NCBI GenBank assembly: GCA_020064725.1
Contig: JAGTWJ010000002.1
Span: 2,294,001 to 2,358,000 of the forward strand
Reading direction: 5' to 3'
DNA length: 64,000 bases
From: Drechslerella dactyloides
Taxonomy: Eukaryota > Ascomycota > Orbiliomycetes > Orbiliales > Orbiliaceae
Under the pieces are notes generated by a model, which saw only the letters and a list, made by a program, of their open reading frames with translations, searched no databases and was not told the DNA's origin. Of the stretch, positions 1 to 11,444 are shown piece after piece (positions within the stretch are counted from its first letter, which is position 1; each line of letters begins with the position of its first letter). The position numbers were made by a program, and so were the translations under genes.

Positions 1-398
1 GCATATGACTTTACGAATATGAATACTTGATAGAATAGAGCGCATATCATATCTAGAATCAACTTGGCCACCCTTCTCACCTGCTGCCAAACTCGCAGAC
101 ATAAATGTGTATTGCACTTTAACGTTATATGAGCATACAGATATCTTGCAAAGTAGAATTGCTACTGCCGTGCAGAGATAACTGCCGTATCTAACGTCCA
201 AAAATACCGCTAAAATAAGTAGGAAAGCATGCATGCATACATATGTGTACTAGGCACTCTATAAATGGCCCGCCCCTCCACTTTGAAACCCTGGAAGATA
301 TCACAAACACAGCCGCCACAAGTCGGCAGCACCCATCCCTGTACGTTCGCCAAAACAGAACGGAAAGGTAGAAGAAAGAGTTCCACAAGGTAGCACGG
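1..398. other. Intergenic, 3' flank of VMA10
   Basis: No supported gene. The short open frames here lack introns, family motifs or coding-like codon use. A palindromic GCATGCATGCAT run lies at about 227-238. The right part is probably the 3' untranslated region of the V-ATPase subunit G gene, which ends at 399. Confidence 0.5.
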
Positions 399-1179
399 TT
401 ACTGTGCTGGCTTGCTGTTGACGTGCGGCTTGGCTTTGACGGTTGTCGCTGCTGCAATCAGATCCTTGACCACCTGATTGCGATGCTTCTTCCCTGCGTC
501 TGCGATTTCCTGCAGCTTGCCTTCGATTTCCTTCTCCGCATCCTTCTCAGCCTGTGCGTTGATCCCGGTGTGCTAGACGATGACGACGACGGTTAGTATA
601 TTCATTACGTTGGATCGGGCGCCACGTGATGTAGAGTGACATAACGGGGGATCGAGCGGTGATTGGCGTATGTATGTACCTCGGATTCAAACTTGTTGAA
701 CTCTTCCTCCTTCTTCTGGCGGTATTCTTCAATCTCCTTCTGTGCTTCGGCACGGGCGTCTTTGACACGCTGGACTCGGTCTGGTTTGTACCACGAGGGT
801 TAGAATACGTCGGATGTAGATGTATACAGGCCGGGGAATAGCCGGTGGTTGTTACGTACACGCCCGGGCTGCAAAGTGCGTTCAACATTAGCGACGTCTA
901 CCGACGGATGTAAGTGACGTTGGACGGACCTTTCTGCACGATCTTCTGAGCCTCCTGCTCGGCGTTCAACAGCGTTTGAATCCCTATCCATCATAACAGT
1001 CGTTAGAATACGGTCGATTGAACGATATGTGACGCTATGACGTTCCGCGTGGTAGGGGAGTACGGTGGCCGGGTTGGACTGGACTTGCCCTGGGAGTTCT
1101 GCGCCGACTATTGCAACATCACGACAACCGTTAGCACTGATAAGCTCCAAGAAACCAAGGGTATGAGTGTGCATACCAT
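399..1179 (-). CDS. VMA10: V-type proton ATPase subunit G
   Basis: Peripheral-stalk subunit G of the vacuolar H+-ATPase, which joins the cytosolic V1 motor to the membrane V0 sector. Six exons on the minus strand: 1177-1179, 1089-1107, 930-983, 860-868, 680-780 and 399-572, giving 119 residues. The product starts MSAQNSQGIQTLLNAEQEA, continues KIVQKARAYRVQRVKDARAEA, then a long Glu/Lys helix, matching the family's usual length of 110-120. Exon 1 contributes only the ATG; intron 2 has a GC donor (GCAAGT) and AG acceptor; exon 4 is only 9 bases. Each join keeps frame and restores family sequence, and CTAAC or CTAAT boxes precede the acceptors. It lies head to head with PET117. Identity is secure; exact ends of the untranslated regions are not visible. 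Confidence 0.93.
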
Positions 1180-1630
1180 CTTGATGTTACGAACAGATTG
1201 ATATCGATAGGTCAGCGGTCAAAGATATATATCCGCAGTCGTGTGAGCACAAGGTGTCCGGATCTTGGAGGTTCGATGTCGGTGGTTTGGTTGCAATTGG
1301 TAGGCTGGGAGCTGCTGCCCCTCGTCATGCCTGCCCCACGCCAAGCGTTTATCCGACCCGCGCTGCCCGATCCGAGAAATCTCATCCCCCAGCCACGGAC
1401 GGCGATATCTCCACGACAGCGCGCACAAGGGTTCTGGTAGGCTCTCCACGAAGATATACACCATTGTTCATGATTACAAGTCTAACAGCCCGCTAACTGA
1501 TTGCATTGGGTCTGATAGAATTCTGCCAGACAAATATCGACAGAATGCCGCTGCTATAACATTCACCGACTACACCTCGAACGCATCTCTTCTATCCGGC
1601 CACCCACCACCCTTCGCCTATACAAGCCAA
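1180..1630. promoter_or_regulatory. Shared divergent promoter region VMA10/PET117
   Basis: About 450 bases separate the two start codons, which face away from each other, so this stretch must carry both 5' untranslated regions and probably a bidirectional promoter. No clear TATA box or named factor site could be assigned. Short open frames on both strands here look like chance. Confidence 0.5.
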
Positions 1631-1879
1631 ATGTCCCGCGCATCAAAGGTGACTCTCGGCCTCGTGACCGCCGTTACAGGCCTCATCGTCGTCGCAGTCC
1701 ACAACACCCAGATCACCGAGCGCGAGGCCATGCACCAGGGCGTCGTCCGCGACGACGAACGTCAGCGCATCAAGCGTGAGCGCGCCCTCGACTTTGAGAT
1801 GTCCGCCCGCCTGCGTGAGGAGTACGAGAAGGTGCAGCCTGTCAGCAATAGCGAGGACCGCCCGAAGCCGAAGACCTGA
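1631..1879 (+). CDS. PET117: Cytochrome c oxidase assembly protein PET117
   Basis: Small mitochondrial inner-membrane protein needed for assembly of respiratory complex IV. A single exon encodes 82 residues. It opens with MSRASKVTLG, the conserved PET117 start, followed by one hydrophobic segment (residues about 8-24), then the family block HNTQITEREAMHQGVVRDDE and a charged tail. Length and start agree with fungal PET117 proteins. Upstream is the divergent VMA10 gene; downstream the coilin-like gene converges on it. Family identity is from the N-terminal motif and overall pattern. Confidence 0.93.
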   Translation: MSRASKVTLGLVTAVTGLIVVAVHNTQITEREAMHQGVVRDDERQRIKRERALDFEMSARLREEYEKVQPVSNSEDRPKPKT

Positions 1880-2403
1880 TGGTATTCGACGACACTTTTG
1901 TGTCTACACATATGACCGAGGTCACTATGGAGCCTGCTGCTTCGTTCGTGGGAAGACGGGTGACGACGCCCAGCGGCTGGGATTACGAACATATCTATCA
2001 GCCTGGATGTGGGATCCAGAGCACGGTTGGCGATTGATATATCCCACAACCGGACCACGCTAATTACGAGTCTCGCGAAGTGATGTCGACATCGGATACC
2101 CGATTGTACATTTATGTATATATGTACTATGTATGTGCACTATTGTGCAACATGAAATATGCTAGACATCAATCAGAGCGGTAATCCGAGAGTCCAGGTA
2201 AGCGACCTCGGCCGTCAACAGCAGTAAGCGTAAACAAGTTCCGCCAAAGTAACAAGACAGCATAAAAGAACGCCTTATTGAGAAGACAACAAACCAGAAG
2301 AATCGCAGGAAGTGCAAGGCCGTTTCGTACAATCCGCGCCTGCCGTGATTATGAAGAGTAGTAAAAAATAGTATGTAACAATAGAAGAGAAGGAGGCAGC
2401 AAT
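1880..2403. other. Convergent intergenic region
   Basis: Lies between the 3' ends of PET117 (+) and the coilin-like gene (-). AT-rich with TATGTATATATGTA-type tracts near 2111-2130, plausible 3' processing signals. No gene is supported. Confidence 0.5.
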
Positions 2404-5400
2404 CTATTGCTGCGAGGAAATCGGCCGCCACTGGCTGCTTTCGGGATCAACGGACTCACTCCTCCTCGGGATGTGCCGCCGCTTCATCACCATCTTTTTG
2501 GAGAATTTCGGCTTTCCCGGGATGACGGGCGCATCCTCACCACCGATCACCTGCAAGCTCGCCCGGGGTGGCGCATCGTCGTCGCTATCAAGCGTGATGA
2601 AATCTGGCAGTTTGGTTGACATTCTCCACTCGTTCCGCCCGCTAATAGCAGTCTTACCGTTCGTCAATGACCGAACCGGCATCGTCGACGGAATGGCAAA
2701 GTCGTCGTCGTCCTCAGCGCTGTTCTCGTGAAATTCCTGCTTGATCGCAATGGGCGCGGCGGGTGCCGATACAATTCTCCGCTGATCTTCCTGATCAATG
2801 CTGGGCCGATTACGAAACAATGCACCTGTCTTGCGTCGCCGCTGAAAGGTCCCGTCAGACTTCTTGATTGGGCCGATGGTAGGGATAAAGCCGCGAGGGA
2901 GGGTGAGAGCAGGAGGTGCAGGTGGTGATTCATCTTTACCGAGTGAGCGAGATCCAGTTCCGGTTTCCGCATGGTCACTATCTTCAACGTCCGCGCCCCC
3001 GTCGTAGTCATCCTGCGCGTCCAGGTCGATAGGATTATTGTTCGCAGAGCGTTCGGTGATATCCTGCAGAGCCGCGATGGGGGATGATACAAGTGCCTCC
3101 TCTGTGCTCAGGCGTTCTCGCTTGATCTTGAGTGACGCAGGCGATGATATGTCGACGGTGATGTTAGCATCGTCAGGGGTGGCCTCCGAAGGGTGATGAA
3201 AGGGCTTCAACGCCTGCCTAAGGAGCTCAGTGTCCTCAGGACACTCCTCCTTGACCTTGACCATCTTTTTGATCTTGTCCACCTCCGCAGGCTCGAGGGC
3301 GGATATGTCGACGGAGAGGTCCCAGTTGTTGTTGATGCTGGGGCTGGACCGTGCTGATGGAGACCTCAGAAGCGCTGGATCCGGGGTACCCCGAACCTGA
3401 ACCAAGGGATCCGATCTCGGAGAGCTGTGACTTTCCGGCGCAGTCTGGAACAGCGTGCCCTCCAGCTGGCTAGACGTGGTTGGTGGGCGACCATCCTGCG
3501 CATCGATGTCTTGCGTCAATGCATCTTCGAATCGATAGGCTTCCGCGCTCGACTCAAAATCTTCCTCCTGTACGATGTCGGATGTGGTGTGCATCGGTCG
3601 AGTAGAAGGAACACTATCCTTGGCAATATCCTGGCTATCCTCGTCTCCTTCCGGTTCTGGATCCGTGTCGTGCTCAGAATCGTGACCATAGCCGCATGAA
3701 CCATTCGTTTGAAACGGCGGCTCGGCAAAGCTAGATGATTGGAAAGAAGACTGTTGGACGGCTCCAGATAACCTGCTGAGATCATCATCCTCCAGTTCCG
3801 GCGATTCTTCTTCTTCCTCAACGGGCTCCAACATTGGGAGATCTTCATCTTCATCTTGCGGAAGACTCTGGTCTCCGTTATCATCCTGATTAATTGGGAA
3901 AGAGTGCATTAGATAGATATACAAATTGTGCACTGGTAATACATTTAGTTGAATTGCAAATCATACCTGATCCAGGCTTTGACTACCACGAACCGTCTCC
4001 GGGACACGCTCGCTTTCGGGTTCCTCGACCGCAACTTCGAGGTCCGCAGCTGGCGCCGCACCTTCTTTGATAACATGTCCATCGTACATGTCGTCAAGAC
4101 TCTGCTCCTCAATCCCGTTGTCTGTATCTTCCTCTGTTCCTGGCATATGGAACGGTCCGAAAACTCTCTCTCCCAACGCATTATAAACAGCCTTTGGGCG
4201 ATCTCGTTTCGCAAGCTGGTACTTGATATTCGAACCATTTACTGAGAGAACGCGTGCGGTAGCCTGTTTCTGCTGTGGGATGGCTTTGTCAAGCACGAGT
4301 CTCGTGAATACAATGACAGACTCTGGCAAGACTGGTTGTTGAAGCATCGGATAGTCTGAGAGGTTGGAAGGAACCGGCGGCAGGTCGTCATCATCACCTT
4401 CTCCCTGTGTGCTTCGCTCAACTGGCGCCGATCTCTGCGCTGAGTCAACTTGCATGGAGGAATCGTCATAGTAGCTCGCATCCCAGCTCTCCTCTTGAGC
4501 TGCTTCGAGTTGCTGGCTTCGGCCTTTCTTCTGCTTCTTCTTGTTTTTCCTAGTGGTCGTTGTCGACCACTGAGTATTTCTGAAGAGCTGTCGCTGGTCG
4601 AAAGGAAACGAAGGCGTGGCCAGCCTGTCCCCACCATCTTCGTCATAATAATTTGGATTGCATTCCACAGCAAAAACTCGCATCTGCTTCTTCCATGCAT
4701 CCGGATCGGTGACTTTGGCCACCTGATCAACCTTAGGCACTTCAGTAGCCGCTTCGCCATTCTCATCATATCGGGAATGAACACCTTCTTTCCCGACCAT
4801 GGAGTCCAGAAAGCCTTTACCCTTATTCCCAACATATTTCGAATTGGCCTTTTTCCAGTCCGCCCTAAGTTTGTCTTCTTCAGCCTGATTGCGGGGCTTG
4901 CGCAGACCAAGGCCACCTAGTATGAGCCTCTTAGCGGCGTCCGAGGCAACTGGTCGGTGCCGTCTGTTCCCCACCGGCGACGAAGACACTTCGTCGGACT
5001 GCGGAGGCTGTTCCGATTGGGCGGGTGAAGTGGCTGGAACATCGATGGTGATCTCCATTTGTTCCACGGTAACCTCAAGCGGCTCCATGGGCGTATACAT
5101 TGGGAAATCATGTGTCGACGAAAGATTTGCGTCAGTTTGACTCCCATTGCCACTGCTGCCGGTACCCCGAATCTCGGCGTCCTTCCGGCTGGTCGTCGAG
5201 ATCGTGCCGCTAGAGATGGTAACACTGTCCGAACTCGCAGAAGGCGCCGCAGCTGGACTGTCAATGGTCTTCAGAGGCTGTCCTTGCTCTCTCAGTTTAC
5301 GCATGTCCTCTTTCGTAGAACCCACAGGCAAAATTTGATTTTTGATCAATTTGGCCAGCGCTTTGGTCTCTCGTCTCCTCTGATTTCTCGACTTAGTCGT

Positions 5401-6598
5401 CGCCGTTCCTTCGAAGGGAATGCCTCCGGGGGCAACAGGGGGTGGTGGTGGTGCTTTGGTTTTCTTAGTTACGACTTTTGACGAGACTTCCTCAGGCTCG
5501 CTCTGGGAATCACTGTCGCTTTCGTCCGACTCTGAGCTTGAATCGGAATCAGAATCGCTTGAGTCAAACCCTGAAAAAGACGAGGCCTCTAGTTCTGAGC
5601 TCTCCATGGATCCGTCGTCCGAACTGTCCGCTACAGAAGACTCGTCGGAATCGGAAGAGCTGTCTGATGAGGAACTTTCGGAGTCGGAGTCGTCCGACTT
5701 GTCTAATTTTTCCTCGGTTTGCTTTGGAGCCGCCTCAATATCCTTTTCGGGATCCTCAGGTCCCCGTTTGGTTGTAGGAACATCCTCCTCCACGTTGTGT
5801 CCGTCGCCTTCCTCTTCTTCCTCCTCGTCGGAGCTAGTATCTTCATCCTCATCCTCTGAGGCATCGGGGTTGAAATCATCATCCGATTCGTCATCGTCCT
5901 CTTCATCATCTTCAAGGTCCGCCAGAGCCAAGGCACTCGAAGTATCAGTATCTTGACTTTCTTCCTCTTCAAATCGGACTCTCTTCGACCTCGAAACGGA
6001 TGTAGATGTCGATCCCCCAGCCGTATTCTGGGTGCTATCGCCAACGACAGGACCCCACAGATCGATGCTCTCGCTCTCTTCATCTTCGGGTTCTTGGTTT
6101 CGTCTCGTTCTCCGTCGTTTCGCTGGAGGCTCACCCCCTTCGATGCGTGGACGGTCCGGTGCTGGGGTGATGAAGGCCCTTCCGATGGGTACACCGTCTT
6201 GTAGTTTTCGTCCCGTCGTGCTGATCTGTCGTCTTCCTCCCTTCAGGTATTCCTTGGCTTCAGTCCGGGTCAATGGTCGTATACTAGCAAAAGGGTGGTA
6301 GTTAGCATGGAATGCCTATTAAGGAAACACAGAGGTTATATGGGCCCTACGTGAGTTCATCGTTATCGCCAATCAGCTCACCGATTGGCATGAAGTGGAG
6401 TAATTCGCATCCTGCATGCTCGGCGACGTAGTCCTCGAGACCGAGATTCCAGTTGTCGAGAGGTATTACAGCGCTAACGTCGCTGAGGAGGTCGTAGACG
6501 GAGTACCGGGGGTTCTGCGAGATTTTGGTATCGAGAGGCCATAGAATTCGAACATGCGGCACCTCAGGCCGGCTGATCACAAGGCGTACGCGGCGCAT
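2404..6598 (-). CDS. Coilin-like nuclear protein with acidic linker and Tudor-like region
   Basis: Three exons (6351-6598, 3967-6283, 2404-3885) encode about 1,348 residues. Residues 1-95 form a coilin-type N-terminal fold candidate, a ubiquitin-like self-association region (DUF7357 in many moulds). A basic KRRRTRR nuclear signal follows, then a very long low-complexity Ser/Asp/Glu linker. A folded segment at about 740-815, starting VIVFTRLVLDKAI and containing QATARVLSVNGSNIKYQLAK, resembles the atypical Tudor domain of coilin. The last exon is again acidic and Ser-rich. The joins are DELT-IRPLTRTEAKEYL and SLDQ-DDNGDQS, both in phase. Coilin organises Cajal bodies and snRNP assembly; that role here is inferred. 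It could instead be an uncharacterised DUF7357 protein. It is head to head with the EFM3-like gene. Confidence 0.7.
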
Positions 6599-6958
6599 GG
6601 TGAAGGCGGCGGGGTAGGACTCGATGCGATCGTTCGATGGAGGCGGGTGATTGGTAGTTGCCCGAGTCGAGTGAGTCAGGGAAGCAGCAAGGTCAGAGAG
6701 AATGCAGAGACGAGATCAGGCATCCTTGAGTGAGAATGGCCATACGAATGGTAAAGACGTGGTGAGTGCCTGATGAGAAGAGGGGCGAGAAGTCGGGGAG
6801 GAAGTCGAAATCAGGCCTGGTTTGTGGGACTCGAGCGGCGCGCTGTCACGTCGCGTTGATTGTAATAGCAGCTGCTGATATAAACAAATTTCAACCTCAC
6901 GGCCTTAACAAGCGATCTTATTGGCTCTTTAGCCCTCACTCTCTGCGACGATATCGGT
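6599..6958. promoter_or_regulatory. Shared divergent promoter region (coilin-like / EFM3)
   Basis: Only 360 bases lie between two start codons facing away from each other. This must hold both 5' leaders and core promoters. No recognisable TATA box; no named regulator site is claimed. Confidence 0.45.
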
Positions 6959-8087
6959 ATGAGCGGGCAGCAAGGCAAACTCGACGATGCCGTCAGCGAT
7001 TCTTTACGTCGTCTGAGAGTGCTATATTTGCAGTCGGTCCCTGCAGACAAGATTCCGTTTAGCGCCCTCATTCCTGCGGCGGTGAACGGGGACTTCCAAG
7101 AGGCCCTATACAACACAGTCCTCAGCGAAGATGCAACGGCACCGTATCCTCCTGCGGCGAGGTACACAAGGCGGTTTCTCAGACTGCTGATTGATACATC
7201 ACAGAAGCGACTGGGTGAAGACGAAGTACGAGTCCTTCCGCTAAACTGTACTAAATCTCGAGTACTACTAAGAGATCGTGAGACTGATATGTTAACCGAA
7301 CGATAAGGAGCTGAATGGGGATATCTTAACGCTCTACCTCGATACCCTCTCCGAATCGGATCCATCTACAAATTTTGCAGATATCACGAAACCAGCGTAT
7401 ATAACTTACATTCTACCTCCCTCTTGCTGTCTCCCATTCGAAGAATCCAAAATCGTCATTTCAGAACGCAAACAGCTACTCTCAGCTGACGGTCACACCG
7501 GCTCACGAACATGGGAGGCGGCCCTCGCTCTTGGAGAGTATTTCCTCTCCAATGCTACCAGCCTTGATAAACCATTGTGGGGAACTAGAGTCCTTGAACT
7601 CGGTGCTGGAACGGCATTCACCTCTATCTTGCTATCTAAAATCCGAGCCGAGTATGTTCTAGCAACGGACGGAGACGAAAGGGTCTGTGAGGCTATTCAA
7701 ACAAACATCAACCTGAATATACCGAAAGAGTTCAGAGATAAGAGTATTGCCGTTTCACAGCTTCTATGGGGTACCACTCAGGCGGACAGTCATATTTACT
7801 TCGACCCGTGGGATCTCATCGTTGGTGGGGATATAACATACGACACCAGCGATCTGTCGGATCTGATATATACATTGAACCGACTCCTACAAAAGAACAA
7901 AGAAAGAAGCCCTGCAGCAATTATTTCGGCTACAATGCGGAACGAAGATACAATTCGAGAGTTCGAGAGGCAGCTCGCAGGCACCAGCTTGACGTTCACG
8001 TCACAGGAAGTCGGAGCAGATGGTCGCCAGCTCTGGTATTATGGGAGCGATTTTCCCATCCGTATCTATACCATACGAACGATTTAA
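6959..8087 (+). CDS. EFM3: eEF2 lysine N-methyltransferase, EFM3/FAM86 type
   Basis: SAM-dependent methyltransferase of family 16 that modifies a lysine of translation elongation factor 2 in yeast (Efm3) and mammals (EEF2KMT/FAM86A). Exons 6959-7225 and 7308-8087 give 348 residues; the intron starts GTACGA and ends GATAAG. Residues 1-90 are the helical FAM86-type N-terminal region. A conserved PPSCCLPFEESKIVISE segment and GSRTWEAALALGEYF follow. The SAM-binding glycine motif VLELGAGTAF is at about 184-193, and the post-I acidic motif GGDITYD is at about 262-268. The methyltransferase core is complete. Substrate is inferred from family; a related family-16 enzyme is the alternative. Confidence 0.85.
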
Positions 8088-8566
8088 CGTATGCATCTGT
8101 CAACTAAAATCACACCTATGATTATCTCGAGCGTTATATACGTAGTCCAACAATATCAAAAAACTTGCCAGGGCTAAGTTACGCAGAAAAGACATAGCAC
8201 TGGAGTATAATAATCAACGGCACTCGTCCTACTTCCTCGGATATCAGATTTTTGTCATAGGTGCTTATACACAAGACGTTAGGATGGGGAGGGTCGTGAA
8301 GATAGTATGAGGGTCCAGGGATACTGGGGGTGAATGACGGTGAAACAGAAGAGACCTCCGTTTCACCGAGATTATGAAGGGCGTTATCGTGACATAGTAT
8401 ATAACAATGAAAACCGACGTTTATCCCCCGTTTCGACAGAAAGGAAGAAACCCGAGTGAGGAAAAAAGAGAAAACCGGATGATATTCGCCGTAATAAAAT
8501 GTATATAAAAAACGGGAAAACGACGATAATGCACAAGGGACAAAAGCAAGAGGAAGAAACAAGCAT
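8088..8566. other. Convergent intergenic region
   Basis: Separates the 3' ends of the EFM3-like gene (+) and RPS24 (-). Contains AT-rich tracts compatible with 3' untranslated regions and polyadenylation from both sides. No gene seen. Confidence 0.5.
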
Positions 8567-9423
8567 CTATTTCTTCTTCTTGTCCTTCGACGCCGCCTTG
8601 TTCTTGGCAGTACCCCGGACCTCCTTCATTCTGTTCTTCTTCTGTTTACCTGTAGAGACGAAGAATATCAGTATACCAGTTTTACTGATAAGTTGATTAC
8701 CGAAAATGGAAACTCACGTTGCTGTCTGCTGGCCTTCTCGATCTTGGAAGCCATCTCGTATCGCACCAGCCTGTAGTGCGGCTCGAACTTCTTCATGGAG
8801 TCTACCGAGTCGTAGATGAGGGCGAAGCCGGTGGTCTTGCCGCCACCATATTGTGTTCGGAGGCCGAAGACGGAGACCGTGGCGACATCAGCCTTGTAGA
8901 TTTTGCTGAGCTTCTCACGGAGGTCGGACTTGGAGATGTTGGCGAGGTTGGGATGCAGGATGTCACTAGAGGACACGCCTAGAGTCAGCTGCTTGATTCC
9001 TTGTTGCCACAAAGCGTATCTCGTATCAAGTTCGCGTATATCCAGCTCTTGTCTTGAAATGCCCAACAGCATGACGGCAAGCGATCGTCTCATTTCCCGC
9101 ATCTCTTTCCCAGCTCTCTGAGCTCGCGGAGTTCGTTCCCTGTCGTTATAGTCCCTCTCTTCCAAGTTTCGTAGTGACATATCCTTATCGCTTCTTCCAG
9201 CCGTCTCCGTACTCATAGCTCGCGAAATCGTCATAGCAAAGGGCGATATTGGCACCTACACAACCATCTGCTTCCTCTGCAAGAGAGGGTTCCGCAGGAA
9301 CTTGCGGGTTCGGACCTATAGAACTCTCATCGTCAGAGTCATCTTCCACCTACTACTGTGCCCCCGGGCGATAGCAAACGCGAAGACTCGATGATAACGA
9401 CATACCGTGACGGAATCAGCCAT
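8567..9423 (-). CDS. RPS24: 40S ribosomal protein S24 (eS24)
   Basis: Small-subunit ribosomal protein eS24, 134 residues from four exons: 9406-9423, 9260-9315, 8718-8965 and 8567-8649. Exon 1 encodes only MADSVT, a typical layout for fungal ribosomal protein genes. The rest reads VRTRKFLRNPLLQRKQMVV, then DILHPNLANISKSDLREKL, the conserved FGLRTQYGGGKTTGFALIYD core, YRLVRYEMASK, and a Lys-rich tail. All joins keep phase and restore family sequence. Length fits the family (about 135). The gene is head to head with the J-domain protein gene, 402 bases between the start codons. Confidence 0.96.
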
Positions 9424-9825
9424 GTTGGATTGCGGAAGCGATGAGCTTGCTACTCGTCGTCTTCTATTGTCGGAAGGGGATAAGTTGACGATGGATGACG
9501 GTCGACGAGTGGGTGTTGGACGTCTAATTGCACTTGCGTTTGGGCTCGACAAATTTGCTGGGGGCGGTTTGCGGTGCCAAGAAACCTCAAAAGCGCAGCC
9601 AACCGCACAAAATCGGACTGCTTTTCCAATTTGGCAAGCGGCTCAGCACGTGAGAGATAAGGGCATTGATAAGATCGAGTGACAAACAAGATGTTTGCCG
9701 CTCTTGTCAATGCGTTGTAGTCGCAACACAGACGCAACAACTTGCTCAATCTGGCATCTTGCGATCGCGCTTCACAGCCTACTCGAAGAGATCCCACCGT
9801 CCCTGTTGTCGCGACGCCACCACCA
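9424..9825. promoter_or_regulatory. Shared divergent promoter region RPS24/J-protein
   Basis: About 400 bases lie between the two start codons. As RPS24 is normally very highly expressed, a strong ribosomal-protein promoter is expected here, but no specific element could be named from sequence alone. Confidence 0.45.
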
Positions 9826-11144
9826 ATGTCGTCATCAAGCCACGGAACAGTGTCCTTCGGGCCCATCGGGTCCTTCATAGGATGGATGTTCCTCCCAAAT
9901 GTGCGTTCCCCTCATCGAAGCATGAACAGTATCGTTCCTGTATATCAGCATGCGCGCAGCAGCTAACATGCCCCTCCAAAGTACTAGTTGGTCACTGGCT
10001 GGATCCAGGCCTTCCTTTACCGCCTCTTCATCCGGGCTGGCGACCCGATCCCACCAACCGGTAGCCCGCGGTACATGCGAGACCGCAAATACGTATACAG
10101 CTTCGTCATAGCAGCGTACCTCATGTTCACGATGTACGAGTGCTGGCTGGGGATCACGAGTCAGCCGACGTTCTATCAGTTGCTGGGCGTACCTGTGAAT
10201 GCGGACGACAAGCTGATAAAGAAGGAGTTTCGACGCGCGTATGTACATTATTCCAGGCACCGTTTGTCACTATTTATTTGATAGCTTAAAAAAGAAAGTA
10301 AAGGGACTGAAAGAACGACTATAGGACGATCAAATACCACCCCGATAAGGTCGGGCCGGGTATGGAGCACATATTCATGCAGTACAAGATTGCATACGAC
10401 GTCCTGTCGGATCCGGTCAAACGGTTCGCATACGAGCGGCTCGGCCCTACGATCATAGCACCAGATTGGCTTCTCTGCAAAACCCAGTACGACTTTATAG
10501 TCCATGCAGCAAGAGCCAAATGGCCAAATTACGCCGGTAGTATCATCGTTTTAGTAGTCTTGGGCACTTTTGGGATGCTTGAATTTGGCAAATACGTATG
10601 CCCCCAGAGATCACCATTTCTCAAGCCTTATATTTGCATAGACTAACATGCGGCTGCCTTTTAGTGGCGTTTTTTGGCTGTGGCGTGCATGTTCTTCTTC
10701 GACTATGCTTCAGTAACACGACCTTTTTTCCTCGGCTCGACAACTGTACTCCGCTTCCTCACCCGCCGGACATTACTACCATTTGAACAAGTAGCACTAG
10801 CTCAGCAGGTGCTTCTCTCCATTATTATTGCGATTTCACAATTGGCACCGTTATTCCAGGAACGGCGGAAGAAGTGGTCAGATTCAATGTATGCGGAACA
10901 GCTCGATAGGATGATGGGACTGGCGATTGCACTGAGAAATGAGTCAAAGGCCAGCGCGGATATAGAGCTGGCACCTTTCATAAAGCCCGATGGTACGGTG
11001 GATCGGGATTTGAAGATGAAGATTGCAGATTGGTTGGTGGAGAGGAGGATAGACTCGGAGCCCGAAATGAGGGACGCCATTGGAAGGGTCATCGCGAAGC
11101 GCAAGAGTGAGAAAGGCAAGCCGAATAGCTCTAAGGATAAATAA
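9826..11144 (+). CDS. Membrane-anchored J-domain (DnaJ/Hsp40) protein
   Basis: Co-chaperone that would stimulate an Hsp70 at a membrane, probably the endoplasmic reticulum. Four exons (9826-9900, 9988-10238, 10325-10595, 10665-11144) give 358 residues. The N-terminal part has a hydrophobic helix ending LMFTMYECWLGI, directly followed by the J domain: FYQLLGVPVNADDKLIKKEF, then IKYHPDKVG with the catalytic HPD at 114-116, then FMQYKIAYDVLSDPVKRFAY. Three further hydrophobic segments follow (SIIVLVVLGTFG, WRFLAVACMFFF, VLLSIIIAIS). The C-terminal third is charged and ends in lysines. The layout recalls Erj5-like type III ER J-proteins, but orthology is not proven. Splice sites show CTAAC boxes. 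Confidence 0.85.
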
Positions 11145-11444
11145 TATAAGCTACATCGATGTTTCCCAATGTAGCTACCTTTTAATTACACATATATTCT
11201 TTGTAAGCTTATAAATATAAAGTATGCACACCCTTTACGCCTGTGGCCACACGCTTCTATATTAGCATTGGATCATACTCTGCAATGACCCAATCACTGC
11301 AGATTAGCCAATTGGGAGTATCCTGAAATACATGCGGCCCTCAAGAGAAACTAACCGGGGTAATATAAAGTTCTCAAGGAACATACGTAGAAAATGGAGA
11401 TTTTGGTTCACAAGACCGGGTCAAGGCCAAACAGAGAACCATTC
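11145..11444. other. Convergent intergenic region
   Basis: Separates the 3' ends of the J-protein gene (+) and the 150-residue orphan gene (-). AT-rich near 11180-11225, compatible with 3' ends. Nothing else seen. Confidence 0.45.

Noticed and set aside
5420..5956. 178-codon Ser/Glu-rich open frame on the plus strand
   Set aside because: It is the antisense shadow of the coilin-like acidic linker; Ser/Asp/Glu codon runs read as Ser/Glu on the other strand. No start context, introns or homology signs.
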